This document shows positions 38,139 to 50,600 of a stretch of DNA of 64,000 nucleotides, piece by piece; position 1 is the stretch's first letter, and each line of letters opens with the position of its first letter. The DNA is from Trichaptum fuscoviolaceum. Its lineage: Eukaryota; Basidiomycota; Agaricomycetes; Hymenochaetales; Trichaptaceae. The DNA lies in NCBI GenBank assembly GCA_910574455.1, contig CAJSYZ010000003.1, forward strand, positions 3,719,250 through 3,783,249, given 5' to 3'. The notes under the pieces are model-generated. The model ran no database searches. It worked only from the letters and a program-made list of their open reading frames with translations, and was not told the DNA's origin. The position numbers and the translations under genes were made by a program.

Positions 38139-39374
38139 TGCAGATGCTGTCCTCAGTGACGGGAAGACGTTGATTGCAGATAGTTGGCGTATGAGGAAGA
38201 AATAATGTTGAGAAAGAACAGAATGGGGAACGGGCGTGTCAAGCGGCGCGCAGGTACCAGCCTGAATTCGGGAATCCCTGGAATCTACGATTCGCTGACT
38301 CGGATGTCATCACTTCTTTCCCTGATCCTCCCCAACAGGCGCTTAAAAAGGCGCCAACTAGTACTAAGGTTACTGACCTGCCCTGAACTTATACAAGTAT
38401 TTTCGCCGACTTTTGCTTTTCTTGTTTTTCTTCACTCTACGTGCCAACCTAAGGATCGCCGTCACAGTTCACGCACAGAGAGCTCCTATGTAGACGCTCT
38501 CTCTCAGCTGCTGTGGGGAAAGTCCCCGGAGATCTTGCAGAGAGGTGCGGCTTGACTGTCAGGTCGCAGCCATCCTTCACCGCATGGAAAGCAGCTGCCG
38601 TTAAGCAAGGCAGAGCTGAAGGATCGGACGAAGGCGAAGTTGGACTTGCTCGTGATTGCAGCAGACATTGTCAGCGCGTTCTCGGCTTCCTCTCACTCCT
38701 CTCTGCACGCCATCCATGCACGAAGGGCAACGATTAAGGGCGAAGACATGAGCCTCATTGTTGTATCCCAAACCTGAGTGCTGTAAGCGGTGGTCAGTCC
38801 GTTGCTCATTAACGAAGTTATGCGATCAGGCTCCTTCCCTTCAAAAGGATCTGAGCTGAACTCAATGGGGCTTACTCTGGGTTGGCACCTTCGCCTTATT
38901 TTTTCCTTATTTTGTCTGTTTGACAGACTACAGCATCGATCTCGTACCATCGAGGTAAGTGGCTCTTACGACTATTTCTTTCATATGATGTTTCTTTTCT
39001 TTTGAATTGAATTTCTTCAAGGAGAAATGGACCTCCTAGGTTCCGTAGTGCTCCAGGATTTGACACCCCTGATACTCTTTCTATTAAGTCCCAAATCGAT
39101 GAACATCGCTGACAATATCTCATACAGCAAGGAGGATAATGTGGAATCTTGGAGGTCGAGGGCGATTTGACGAAAAACTATTTATGCACTATTTTCATAT
39201 CTGCCAAACTATGTCTGTACTAAACTCGCATTAACAACCATGCATTGGGCTAATACCTAGCCATTAAACCTAAACGAAGTATGGCTCCAGAACCAGGCTT
39301 GCGTCATATGTGTAGTGGCTTTTTGTGCGGGATGCACATATACACGAGTCCAAGCAGGATACAAAGGTCGGCAT
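38139..39374. other. Intergenic, lipase promoter side
   Basis: About 1.2 kb between the lipase start and the 3' end of the bromodomain gene, both read leftwards. Short frames only. I see no RNA gene, terminal repeats or coding-like sequence. Confidence 0.4.
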
Positions 39375-41426
39375 TCAAGTACGAGTTCGAGCAGTGAATC
39401 CTTCTGTTTGTCGAAAAGAATTAATGTGAGCTTCGGCATCGTTCATCATCTAAACCGCATAAGCCTTTACGAAACCTTGGGAACAAAGCAAGACATTACC
39501 TCCTCTGCCATGGTATAAATGTCGGAATTCGGGCGGTTGTACATGAGCGAGTTGGCGAACATTAGGTAGATGTCCCGTTGGTACTCGCTTGAGGATGAGA
39601 TATTGCCGTCCCGGACTCGATTCTTGATTGTCTTCAGATCCATGGGACGTTTGACAATGTCATGGTAGTCAGGCGCCTCACTTGGCTTGATCGGATTGTG
39701 GAAAATCGTCCCATTCCGATGTTGAGAGATTTGTGAATGGAGCATGTTGATGACGTTTTGGAAGCGTTTCCGTTCTGAAAAGCAAGTTATCACCCGCTTT
39801 AAATGGTTAAAGATTATACGCACCCTTCTGGTTTTTGGAAGTCCCAACAGCTGAAGCCGAAGGGGTTGCTGGTGAATCTGCGTCATCAAAAGGCTCAGAT
39901 TCTTCCCGAGCTCTCTTCTTCTCTCGTAATGATTCCGATGGAAAGCCTTCAAGGTCCGATGCTCGACGTTTCCCTTGCATGACATTGAGTCAATATATAG
40001 CGTTCTCCTGCATTCAGAGCATGACTCACTGTCCCTACGCCCTTGTGGTGCTGGTGTAGATTCATTCGATTGAACGGGTAACTCTTGGGTTTGGTCTTCA
40101 TCAGCAGGTTGGGACATTCGGTCCATTACCTCCTCGCTTGAAGTTTTCACTTCCTCGCCGTCTTCCGCGTCTTCGTCATCTTCCACTCGCATATCTTCCT
40201 CCACAGATTCTTCCAGGGATTGTTCAGGAATAGGTTCAATCTGTTCGCCTTTGGAAGGAGGCTTCTGGCCTGTCCCGGATCGAGGTTTGTCCTTGATTCT
40301 CGGTGAATTTGGAGAGGCGGATCTGAGGGCGGCGGAGGGAGAAGGGGTAGCTACCGATTGACTGGCACCTGTCGATCGCCTTCGCCGGCTTGATTGGCGG
40401 GTTTGCCTCTCGGGAACATCGTCGGCTTTCATCTCGGCTATTTCTTCTTCAATATTTACTTCGTGTTCATTCGCAGCAGGTGACGAGATTTCCATAGATT
40501 CATCCTTTACGTCGGTATCGGTTTCCTAATGATAAAAAAGTCAGATAGATGCTTCACTCTAGCAACAGTCGATTTCACCAGTAAAGGTGTCGTGTCCGTA
40601 GCAGGTGCGGGATCGTGGACAACACTTGAAGACTATTAACATTGTGTCAAAAACTGAATGGTAGTATAACATAAAGCATGCTGCACTTTTGGCTTCTCAG
40701 ATTTGGGAGATCCAGCTATTCATAAGGTAAGATCGCGTAAAGTAGATTTTCAACAGTCACATACGTTGAGATTTCGGCGAAGGTGGCACGCTCATGGCAG
40801 AACTCGCCCATTTGTGGTCCTGCTTTCCTAACCGTATCTCAGCAATTTCTTGCTCTATAGATCTGAACATGAGTTAGAAGCAGCTTATTCAGTGAGATCA
40901 CAATCAACACACCTGAATTTCTCCTCCTCAGCTGCTATATCCCTCTTCAGTTCCACGAACCTCTCGACATAATGACGCTGAGCAAGTTTCAAGTGCACGT
41001 TGGCTGCAAGGAAAGTTCAATACAATGGCTGAATCCACAAAGGAGGTATATCACCTTTCTTGCTTTCAATGTCCTGCGTTCTTCATGTACACATAAGCTC
41101 ATCGACCAATTCAGGAGAACGTGACTGCTGACCGTTCAAGTTGAGCTTGGTTCATTAGGTAGTCGTAGATTGCTACACAAGACTTAATAAAAGACGATGT
41201 TAATTACGACCAGTAGGAGACGTGGTAAGCTAACTTGTGCGGTAAAGAAGTTCTTGGGCCGTGAAATCAGCGGGTGCTTGGACAATATTCCTGCAATTTC
41301 GGACCAATGCTTCGCGCCATATTCATATACCACCTGCGCGAAGATCAGGCATTCTCGAGTGGAAAGGGAGGCGAAGTCTTCAGCAATGGCTAAAGCACCA
41401 CGTGTAAGCCGTCCTCCAGAAGACAT
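39375..41426 (-). CDS. BRD8-like bromodomain protein, NuA4 subunit (Bdc1 type)
   Basis: Chromatin protein resembling human BRD8 and fission-yeast Bdc1, subunits of the NuA4 histone acetyltransferase. The start (41426-41235) carries a SANT-like stretch, LIFAQVVYEYGAKHWSEIAGIL, then SCVAIYDYLMNQAQLE and a coiled coil (LKLAQRHYVERF, EEEKFRSIEQEIAEIRLG), the same order as BRD8. An acidic, Ser/Pro-rich middle (40525-40030) is disordered. The bromodomain at the end reads IFHNPIKPSEAPDYHDIVKRPMDL and FANSLMYNRPNSDIY, with the acetyl-lysine-binding Asn in MYNR. The last exon (39449-39375) ends FRQTEGFTARTRT. It lies 260 bp downstream of the TRA1 stop on the same strand. Confidence 0.87.
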
Positions 41427-41686
41427 TCAGCACACTTGTCAGACTCATCAAAAGACGAAAGATCTCAGAAGCGCGTTGCACCATGCCAGTGGTCGCGCAG
41501 TCAGGAACTTGAAGTTTCAGTGTTTGCTACAAATGGGCGTGGGAACGAGTCGTTATATGTGTATTATACAGTTGGCGATAAAACAGGTTCGTACGATACA
41601 GGAGAATATTTGGCAAAGCAAAACAGCATTGATGACAGAGAGATAGAAAGACAGTACAGTATACAGTACAGTACGCCATAATCGTA

Positions 41687-44600
41687 TCAGAACCAAGGAC
41701 TATTCAACTCATTCATACAGGCGAGTTTCAAAGGATTTGTCGCCATCGAGATCAAGTTAGTGACGGTCTGCATGCATTGCTGAACTTTATCATCCTTGGG
41801 ATCCTGTAATTGGAGAAGTATAAACAGCGATTTTCGTTGTGGAGAACGATTGTAAATGTACCTGTGCCCTTTCAAGTTTGCAAGCCATAAGCTCAGCTTT
41901 CTTCACCACGCCGTCGATGCTCCCTCCAACGTGAGACCGGAATGTATTATCGAGCGTAACATAGCGTTTCCCCTTTGTCTGCATCCATGTCAAAACCTCG
42001 TCACGAGCGAATAAGCACAAGTGTTGATCCAACTCGAACTGAACCCATATGCGTCAATACATAGAATTCTTCAACTGCATTTGAAATTTACCTCAGGTTT
42101 TGTCAATGCTCTTGCAATTGCGCAGATTCCAGGGCAAAGAAGAGCTTCAGTCCCGATGGGCGTGACGAAATGCTGCAAATTAGGCGTAAAGCGGAAAGGA
42201 ACGCTTTCGCTTGAAGCAAATATAGGTGTAGCACTGTTAACTCCAGGTAAAACTTCGGACATGTATATTTGGCCAGTCGTACGAGAAACGTGGAAACGCG
42301 CTGGTTGCCGACTAGTGATGCATACGACATACGTCATGAAGCTCACAGAAGCAAGTTGTAGGGTGAAGGCCTTCCGCATTCTCCAGAGCTCTTGCGGCCC
42401 AGACATTGTCCTTGACATATACTAAGGAAACATATCAGTGATTGAAAATGAAATAATCTTATAATGTAGACACATACTCGGCTGATAACATCTTCAGGTA
42501 TCATTTTCACACAAACTTCGTCCATGACGGTCTTCTTTATGTTATAGTACTCTGCTTTCGTTGGCTTGAAGGTGAAGAATAGTCAGATCCTTCATCAGTA
42601 CAGAAATTAATAACCCTTACCGGATTGCTTAGTTCACGGAGAACGGCTTTGCACTTTTCACCAGAAAGTAAGACAGGGTCTTCTCTGGTAATACCTATCT
42701 CTTCGCAGTGCTGATCGTAAATGTCCTGCAATGACACGTAGGATGGGTCATTCGAAACGAGGCGGACACTTGGGCTGAGCGATACTGCGACTGGAAGATG
42801 GAAATGAAGATTGCGTTTCCGACTCTCCTTTCGCCTCGTGAGTGCACTGCAGAAAAATTAGTTAATTCTGGTAGACTAAATGAAGCAACGCTTACTGATT
42901 GAATGTGCGGAAGAGCTGCATAACACGTTCTTCGCGACGACACCAGCGTGCCGCAGGCTGTTGCACAGCAAAGTTATGCTTGGTACTGTCATGTCCATGA
43001 ATGACAAAGCGTTTGTAACAATAGCCCTGGCCACGACAGAGTTCGAATTTTGAACCAAACTGTCTAATTCGACTGAACTGAGCGTTGCTGTCCGCGTGCT
43101 ATACATTCGAAAAAATTGGTAATCTCGATGCAATGTATGCATTCGGTACGTACCTCCAGATATTGTCCTGGAACTTCGACTTCATCAAACTTCGCATACT
43201 GGAATTCTGTGAGCCAATGGCTGAGAAGGTCCAAAGGTTGAACACGTGGTCTGGAGTCGAGATACTTCTCATAACGATCCCGCCAGTGCTGTAGTCTACG
43301 AATATAGTCAGGTAATAACGGATTGCTTTTGATGAAGTCATCTTCGTAGTCCGTCTGTGAAACCAACAACAAAGTCAGCAAAAATATTGAGTCAGATATA
43401 ATCAGCGTACCCTTGCTGCGCCCGCTAGGTGGACTGTGAGACGCTTGATGTTCTTGATAATAGATTCGGTCAACATGTTATCATCGTGCGTATTTATTAT
43501 CCGACCACAGTAGTTCTGTGTACACGGTCATTAGCGAATCAGGAATAAAATTGGAAAACAGTAATCTTCACGTGCCTGGATACCGTCTTGGAGAAGCATG
43601 AAAGTAAATCGGTATATTTCCTCCTCTGGCGTGGGCTTGAACTTCATGTTGAACTGGTCGACCATTGTTTCCAGAGTTAAGACAAGAAGAGGGAATGCCG
43701 TCTTCAGTATCGCAACGATTTCGTCAACAAATTCATAATCATGCTTCAAGCCGCCATCTCCACTGCCTTGACTGTCACTTGTCTGTGAGGTGGTAGGCAT
43801 ATTGGGTGCCGTAGCAACCCCGTCAGAATTGGATGATGGACCTCCATTGACTGCTTGGGAAACTTGCAAAGCTCGTGCTTGCGCAGCCATTTGTTCATGG
43901 GTCTGACGACGTACTAATGCAAGATCTTCCTTTGTTGTCCTTAGAGGAAAAAATAGTGCCTAAGCGAAGATTATTAACCTGCAGTATAAAGTAAGATCGC
44001 TCGAAATGTACCTGGGGGTGATTCTTGGCTAAAAGGAGCAAAATATGACGGGCTTGCTTAGCTTCTCTATATGAAAGTGACAAGCACAATTGTGGGATGA
44101 GAGTAATCCAATACCAGAGTGCCCAGTCACCATTATGCATATCAAATGCCGCTTTGATACCACCTGCAGCGTCATCTATGCTTAGAAGCCACAGGACTCG
44201 CGTCAGAAGGGGTCGACTTTTGGTGTTTTTAAACAATCCTGCGGCGTTGAGATAACATGATACAGCATTCGCGCCGAACTTCATCTCCGTGGAAGTGTCA
44301 CTGAGCATTTTATCATTATAACGACCCCATTCCGCCCACGCTTTGGCAAGATTCATGTCCAATTGTACCGCTTGACTAAAGCACTGATCGGCCTCATCGT
44401 TTTGGCTCAATGCAGAGTAAAACATTCCTTTTAGCGTATAGAATTCGGCCTTCTGGGGTGTAGAGAAATACATGAGGTTCGTGTTATTGATGAGGTTGAG
44501 ACCATCGTGAAGTTTCTCTGGTACTTGGAGGCGACAACGTGCTTCTTCCCGTAATTTCAAAAACGCTTCTGAAATTTCGATATTAGGCAACTCGTAAATT

Positions 44601-47600
44601 TTTGTCAAAGAAGCTTGAGCGACGTCGAGAAGGTCGTGCTTCCGAGCAACATGAGCAAACCGATTGATGATCCAAGCGGTCTCGTGGTATCCGCGGTATC
44701 CATATGTATTGGCACTACTGGCCTGTCCGCCATTCGGCGCATTAGCCTGAATTAGTGGAATGTAATGCTTGTTGATCGCGTTGAATACATTTTGTCTCCA
44801 AGCGACCAAGTCACTCCAGACACTAATATCATCGTGAAGGTTGGGAAGACGCTCCCTCCAAGCTTGCAGCACCAATTTGAGGTCACTGGACTTTTTCTCA
44901 AGATTTTGTGCAGTAGTGGATGATAGCGAGCCGAATATTTGAACAGCTTCCTGCAGCTCGACAAATTGTTGGAAGTGTTGAAGAAGGGGGATGTGGCAAG
45001 TCGATAGCTTCGACGGAAAGGCGATCCACTTACGAAGTGAAAGTTGCATTGCATCCTCAAGAATGCGAGTGAAGTCAACATTCCTATCCACAGCACCGGG
45101 CAATTTGACAAGCGCCAAAAACGCTTCATAAACCCGACGACGAGGAGTAGTAACGTCTACCATGCCCTGTATCTGGTCTTCTAAGGTCTGAAGTGTCTCT
45201 TTATCTGCCCAGTCCCTATTCCTCCACGCTGCTTCAAGAAGGAGCTCATGATTTCCATCAACCCTTGCGAGCTCGTATAGAAGATCCCATTGTTGAAGTT
45301 TCTCCGTCGAAATGATCCAGTGGTCTTCCCAAAGGCAGTATTCAGACTCCGTGAAAGGGATTGCACCATTTTTGGCTTTGTTTTGCGCTTGCTCGTAAGA
45401 AATCTGAGCCTCTTGCCACATGCCGTTTTGCTCATAGCTGATTGCTACATTAGTTTCCTGATGAAGTGACCGCCGTCGCCAAAGTCCATAAAACATGTCC
45501 TCTTCTACAAGTTCGGCGTATACCTCTGCAAGAGCGTCGTATGTACTATCACGAATATTGCCATCGTCCTCTCGAACTGGATCGAGAGCTTCTTGCAGAT
45601 GTTCACAAGCAACATGCCATGCCCCAAAATTCTTCGCCAGAAATTTGAGGAGATGAGGTGGTAGACTCATTGGAGGCGAGCATGCGTGAATACCTTCGAG
45701 CAACGCTTGTATCACATTTGGACGCATTTCATATTGTTTGATGTGGTATTCGCGGCTTAAGAGTATGACCATGTGGTGCGTCACGTCGCCTTGCTCTTTA
45801 CGGGAGAGAGTGGACCATACTGCAGAGAAGACCGATACCCAAGTGTCATGTGCAGCTTGAGTATTATAAAAGAGAAGTCGACGCATAGGCCGCACTATGT
45901 CTCTAACACGACAAGCAGAAATGGTCTGAGACAAAGCCGGTGAAGTTTGAGTAAGTGCCGTGTTAGTTGAGGATGCGAGCGGCATGTCGCCATCAACCGA
46001 ACTCAAAAGCAGGTCCAGAGCAAGATATATCCAATTGCAGTCCGCTAGGGCATCCCAACTTTGGACGCCTAGAATGTAAGTGAGGCGACTGGTCAAAGAC
46101 TTAGGGATGCTGCTATCCAACAAATCGATGAATCGTTCTCTCAGCGATGTATCCCGGGAGCGACAGCCAAGGATGAACGCATTTTCCAACCTGGCCGTCA
46201 AATCACTGCGGCGGAGATCGGGGTCAGTGTATATGTCGTAGATTAGTTCGAGATATGGATTAAAGAGCGCATCACCTCGACTTTCGAAAGTCGCCATCCT
46301 CTGCAGAAAGTTGGCCTTGTCCTTCATTGTCGGATACGCATCGCGACGATGCAGGACCCAGTCGCGAGCCGTATCCAGGAGAAACTGGCAGAGCACTGGG
46401 CTGGCCGACTTCTCGACCAGGATAATAAGATTGCCAAGGTAAGCTCGCCGTGGCTCTTGAGGGATCGTCGCAGAGTTTTTGCAGATTTCTAGAATAGCGA
46501 TAAGCATGCGAACCACCGTTTCGGCATCATATTGACCAGTCAGTGTTGTGATATGCTCCTTTGTGAGCTTGGCAAGCAATCTCATTAGAGAAGACGAGTA
46601 TGGTTCTATTCTTTCCGGCGTTACTTCGATAACCGATTTCAACATCATGATAGTGCCGCGTAAGGAAGTCATATTCTTCAACCCTTCGGTGATTGCGTTG
46701 TTCACGAAAGAATGTAATTCTGCGACTTCGCTCTGGTTGTCCTCGTCCTCCTTCGGCATCGGGTAAAGATGCAATAGGCGGTCAACGATAGGGTTGAGCG
46801 CTTCCAGTAAAACAACTTCATCAGTAAGCATGCCCTTCTGAACAAGCTTTTGCAGGACTTTCGCATTCTGCGTGTACCAGCTTTCTGATTTGTCAGCGCA
46901 TACGACGTTGAGGACCCGAGCCGAAGATATGAAGATAGAAACAGTCTGAGGATTCATTTCCGTCTAAAAACGCTATGAGTATTCGCGCTAACAAATAACA
47001 TATAACGAAATACCTGATCCATAGCCTTTCGGAAGTAGTCGAGCTTGAATGATACATCTCCCCATCCTGGAGCAGCGAGGAAATCCTTTAGAAGACCTAA
47101 GGCTCGCACGACGGCATTTGTCCTCGTTTGAGCGTCCTGTACACCAGTTGCGATGCGTACAAGATAACTAACTATAGACTCGCGGAATCCCAAGGGCGTG
47201 ACCCAGCCTGAGGAGCTTTCCCCGATGCCTGACGATTTCTGTTCCCAAGCATGAATAACTCCAAGAATGTCCAACGAGAGTATGCGTGAATCGGGAGTAG
47301 CAGATCCCTGTAACCCCAGCTTTCCCAACGTGTTGACCATGTGTGGGATAAATAAGGCTCGGAAAGGATAGAATAGATCAGATTGGCGGATAATGAGCTG
47401 GTAGATAATATGAATTTGAGACAGCCCGCTTCCTTCTTCGGCAAGTAATCGTCGAGTGGTCCTTGCCCAAAGTTGACTTTGCTCAGGACTCACTTTCTGC
47501 AGCACAGGTGCTAAGATGTCGAGTGCTTGACGAACCAGAGCTCTGCCATCTTGATGCGGAGGTTTGAGCAAGCCATTCCAAACTCTTAATATGAATTTTG

Positions 47601-50600
47601 GTGGCGTTTCAAATTTCTCAAAGAAACGGGCTGCGAGAAGGTAGGCAGTTTGCTTTACAACCATGTCTTCACTGGCGATGTACTTCCACGCGCATAAGAT
47701 CAAGTCCTTCTTTGCATCGGCCAGGAGTTCGTGGCAATGGTGTACCATGACGGTTAAAAGGTGCAGGATTTCCACCTTCAGCAGATCGTCCGCTTGATCA
47801 AGACTGTCATCAATCGTTCTCCACCAAATGCGATCGTGAAACCTGGACAAGATATATTTATCGAACAGTCCTTCCTCTCCTGCACGGGAGGCGTGCACCA
47901 TGATCATGGGAGTCAAAATGTGGCGTAAGAAATATGCCTTTGTAACCCATGAGATTGACTGATCTTCCCACCACGAAAGGAATCGAACAAGTATGTTCCG
48001 TCGAAATAGCAGCGAGCCCGAGTTCGCTACATGCGAATACAGAAAGCGTGTCAGGTCCGACAATTCCATAGGAACGCGTCTTGAATAGACAGTTATAATT
48101 TCGAACAGAATGTCGATTCGTGGGGAGTCTTGAAGAGTCTTCCTGAAAATACGGAGCATCATGCTCAACTTCTGACCTAATGGGAAATCCGATTTCACAC
48201 CATCATCCAAGACAACTGTCTCCGATCTCCATATATCGAGCAGTACTTCGATGATAGGATTTCCTATTGTCCATCCAGGAGTGAAGTCCACCAGGTCGGC
48301 ACAGATCGTAAGACCCGTCATTACAGCTTCTGAACTGTCAGGGGAAAAACAGATGCGAGCAATGTCGCGAGATCTTGCTGCTAATTCTCTGTGAAGTTTG
48401 GGCGCCATTTTCGACTGAAGAAGGTTGCGTAGGGTTCGCATATGCGCGGGGGAATGAACAGAGTCAAAGAACAGATCCACGGACTCTGTTGGATATCGAT
48501 CCACGAATTTCCCCAGTGGCTCAGAAAAAGGGCTTTTGGATGTTGAATGTAGTTGTGCTTCAGTTTGTACGACGGCATCAACTAGATCTTTTAGGAAAAT
48601 GTTTGCTGATGATGGAAGTAGGTGAAATATGTTCACAAGCCGTACAAGTTTCGTGATCGATTCGTTGTCGCAAAGAGGGATTTTGGCTGACGCGCGCAGC
48701 ATCTGAGGTTCGGCAATGTAACGGAAGTGGTCGAGAAGCTTGGATCCAATTTCAACTTTGAAGTAGTTTGTGAGAAGCATCAAAAGTCTCGCAAGTCCCT
48801 CCAAACCACCGATAGATAACCTCTTCGGGTCTGCAAGATTCATCAAAATCGGCCGCAGTCCTGTCTGCAAAAGGTCTTTCGGAAGTCGATTCTGGTGCTC
48901 CAATACAGTACGCAATCCTTCATGGGCTACCTCCTTGATCTCTGGAGAGTTTGAATACAAAGATTTGAAGTAAATGCTTGTAACTCTGTATTTGGTTAAT
49001 TAGTGATCTATCTCACATATGAACGAAAGGTCGTGATTACCTCTGACGTGTCTGATGTTGCCTAGAGAAAAAGTCGGTGAGGGGCATCGACGCGGTCAAT
49101 AACTTGATACAAGCAACACGCAATTGCACAGACTCGATGTTTGTCTGCCTAGCGTTCGATCGACTTGTTTGAGCGTCATCGACATCTGCAAGCGCTAGAG
49201 TCTCGTGCAGAAGGCGCAGAAGCTCATCGGTAAGGTCAGGAAGTGGTGGATCAAGGCTTACACAATAGCGAATTGCATCGAGCTGTCCAATCACTATCGG
49301 ATAGGGAAGAGCCCGGAGAGGTTTGACGTAGATTGAAGTCAGTACACGATCTCGATGAGGATGCAAAAGTTCGACAACTGTCTTCTTGCTGAGCTCCGAA
49401 AGCAGCTCGATGCATGTGCGAGCAGCTTGACGAACAACTGGGTGAGCTGAGGAAAGCTCGTTGAAGAACATTTGCACCAAAAACGATGTCTTCTGTTGCG
49501 CTGATTGCGCCGACTGCGCTTGCGATGGTGCACCGTCAACATCCATTTGCATCTGCATTTGATTAGCAAAGTCATCACTGATACGTAGGACGCGGGTGAG
49601 ATTGTCAATGACATCGGAGACGTTTCGCGGTGGATCGTGAGGAAGGTCTTTGAGAACATGTAAGAATGTCCTGACAATATCGATCTCTCGAGCGTTTGTC
49701 CATCTCTCTCCAATTTCAGGAGTCGAAGTCATGATCATGATCCCATTGCAACCAGCACTTTTCCTTGCCCACGACTCGTCAAAACATAGCGCACTGAAGC
49801 GACTGGCAAATTGGTGCAGCATTGGTATAACGTCTTGCGGCTCTAGCCCGGTGCTGTCACCAATAGCGACTGTCTCATGAATGATCGATTTCACCACCTC
49901 GGTCGCTTTCAGAGCTTGCTTCTCGTCGGAGCGCGCTAATGCATGTGGAATCGCATCGAGATAAAGGCCAAAGATATGACCAGGCCATCTTCGAACCGCA
50001 GCTTTCTCAGCATGTGTTCTGCGAGCTTCGACAGTGAAGACATGTCGGGAGAACGTTCGTAAGAATGTTTCGGCTCGCTCTTGGACATCAGGGATATGCA
50101 AAGCATCAAAAAGCCCTTCAATTCCCTTCACGAAGACCGCCTCCCGGTCGCGACCTTGGATACCCTGTAAACGAAATCAGTCAAGACACTCATAAATGTC
50201 CTATGTAAAAGATATACCTCATTCAAAAGAACGGTCAAAGTCTGTTCTATAAGCGTATATGCATGCATCTTATTCAAAGGATTCGGCTTCTCCAGAATTC
50301 GGGCTGAGAGTTCAGCGATCGGACCTATATGAATGTACTCCTGACGACCGCTGAATGAGACTGAAATCTTCGCCGGATCCGAGTACGGCTTGTACGACAG
50401 GTGGGGGTTTTCATCTAAAAGACGTCGGTTCCGCCCGCCGAGCTTTCCGAGGATACGGATGGTGGTATGAGCATGATGGTGACTCGCAGGCAATGGCTTC
50501 AGGTGATTATGCAAAGCTTCCATGAGGTCTCGCAGAACTGGACGAAGGATAGGATCCAAGAAATCCCCAATGAGATTGTCGATGCATAACTCGAGTGTTC

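Noticed and set aside
41650..41674. Short palindromic run of CAGTA units at the 3' end of TRA1
   Set aside because: Too short and irregular to call a repeat element; probably ordinary 3' UTR sequence.
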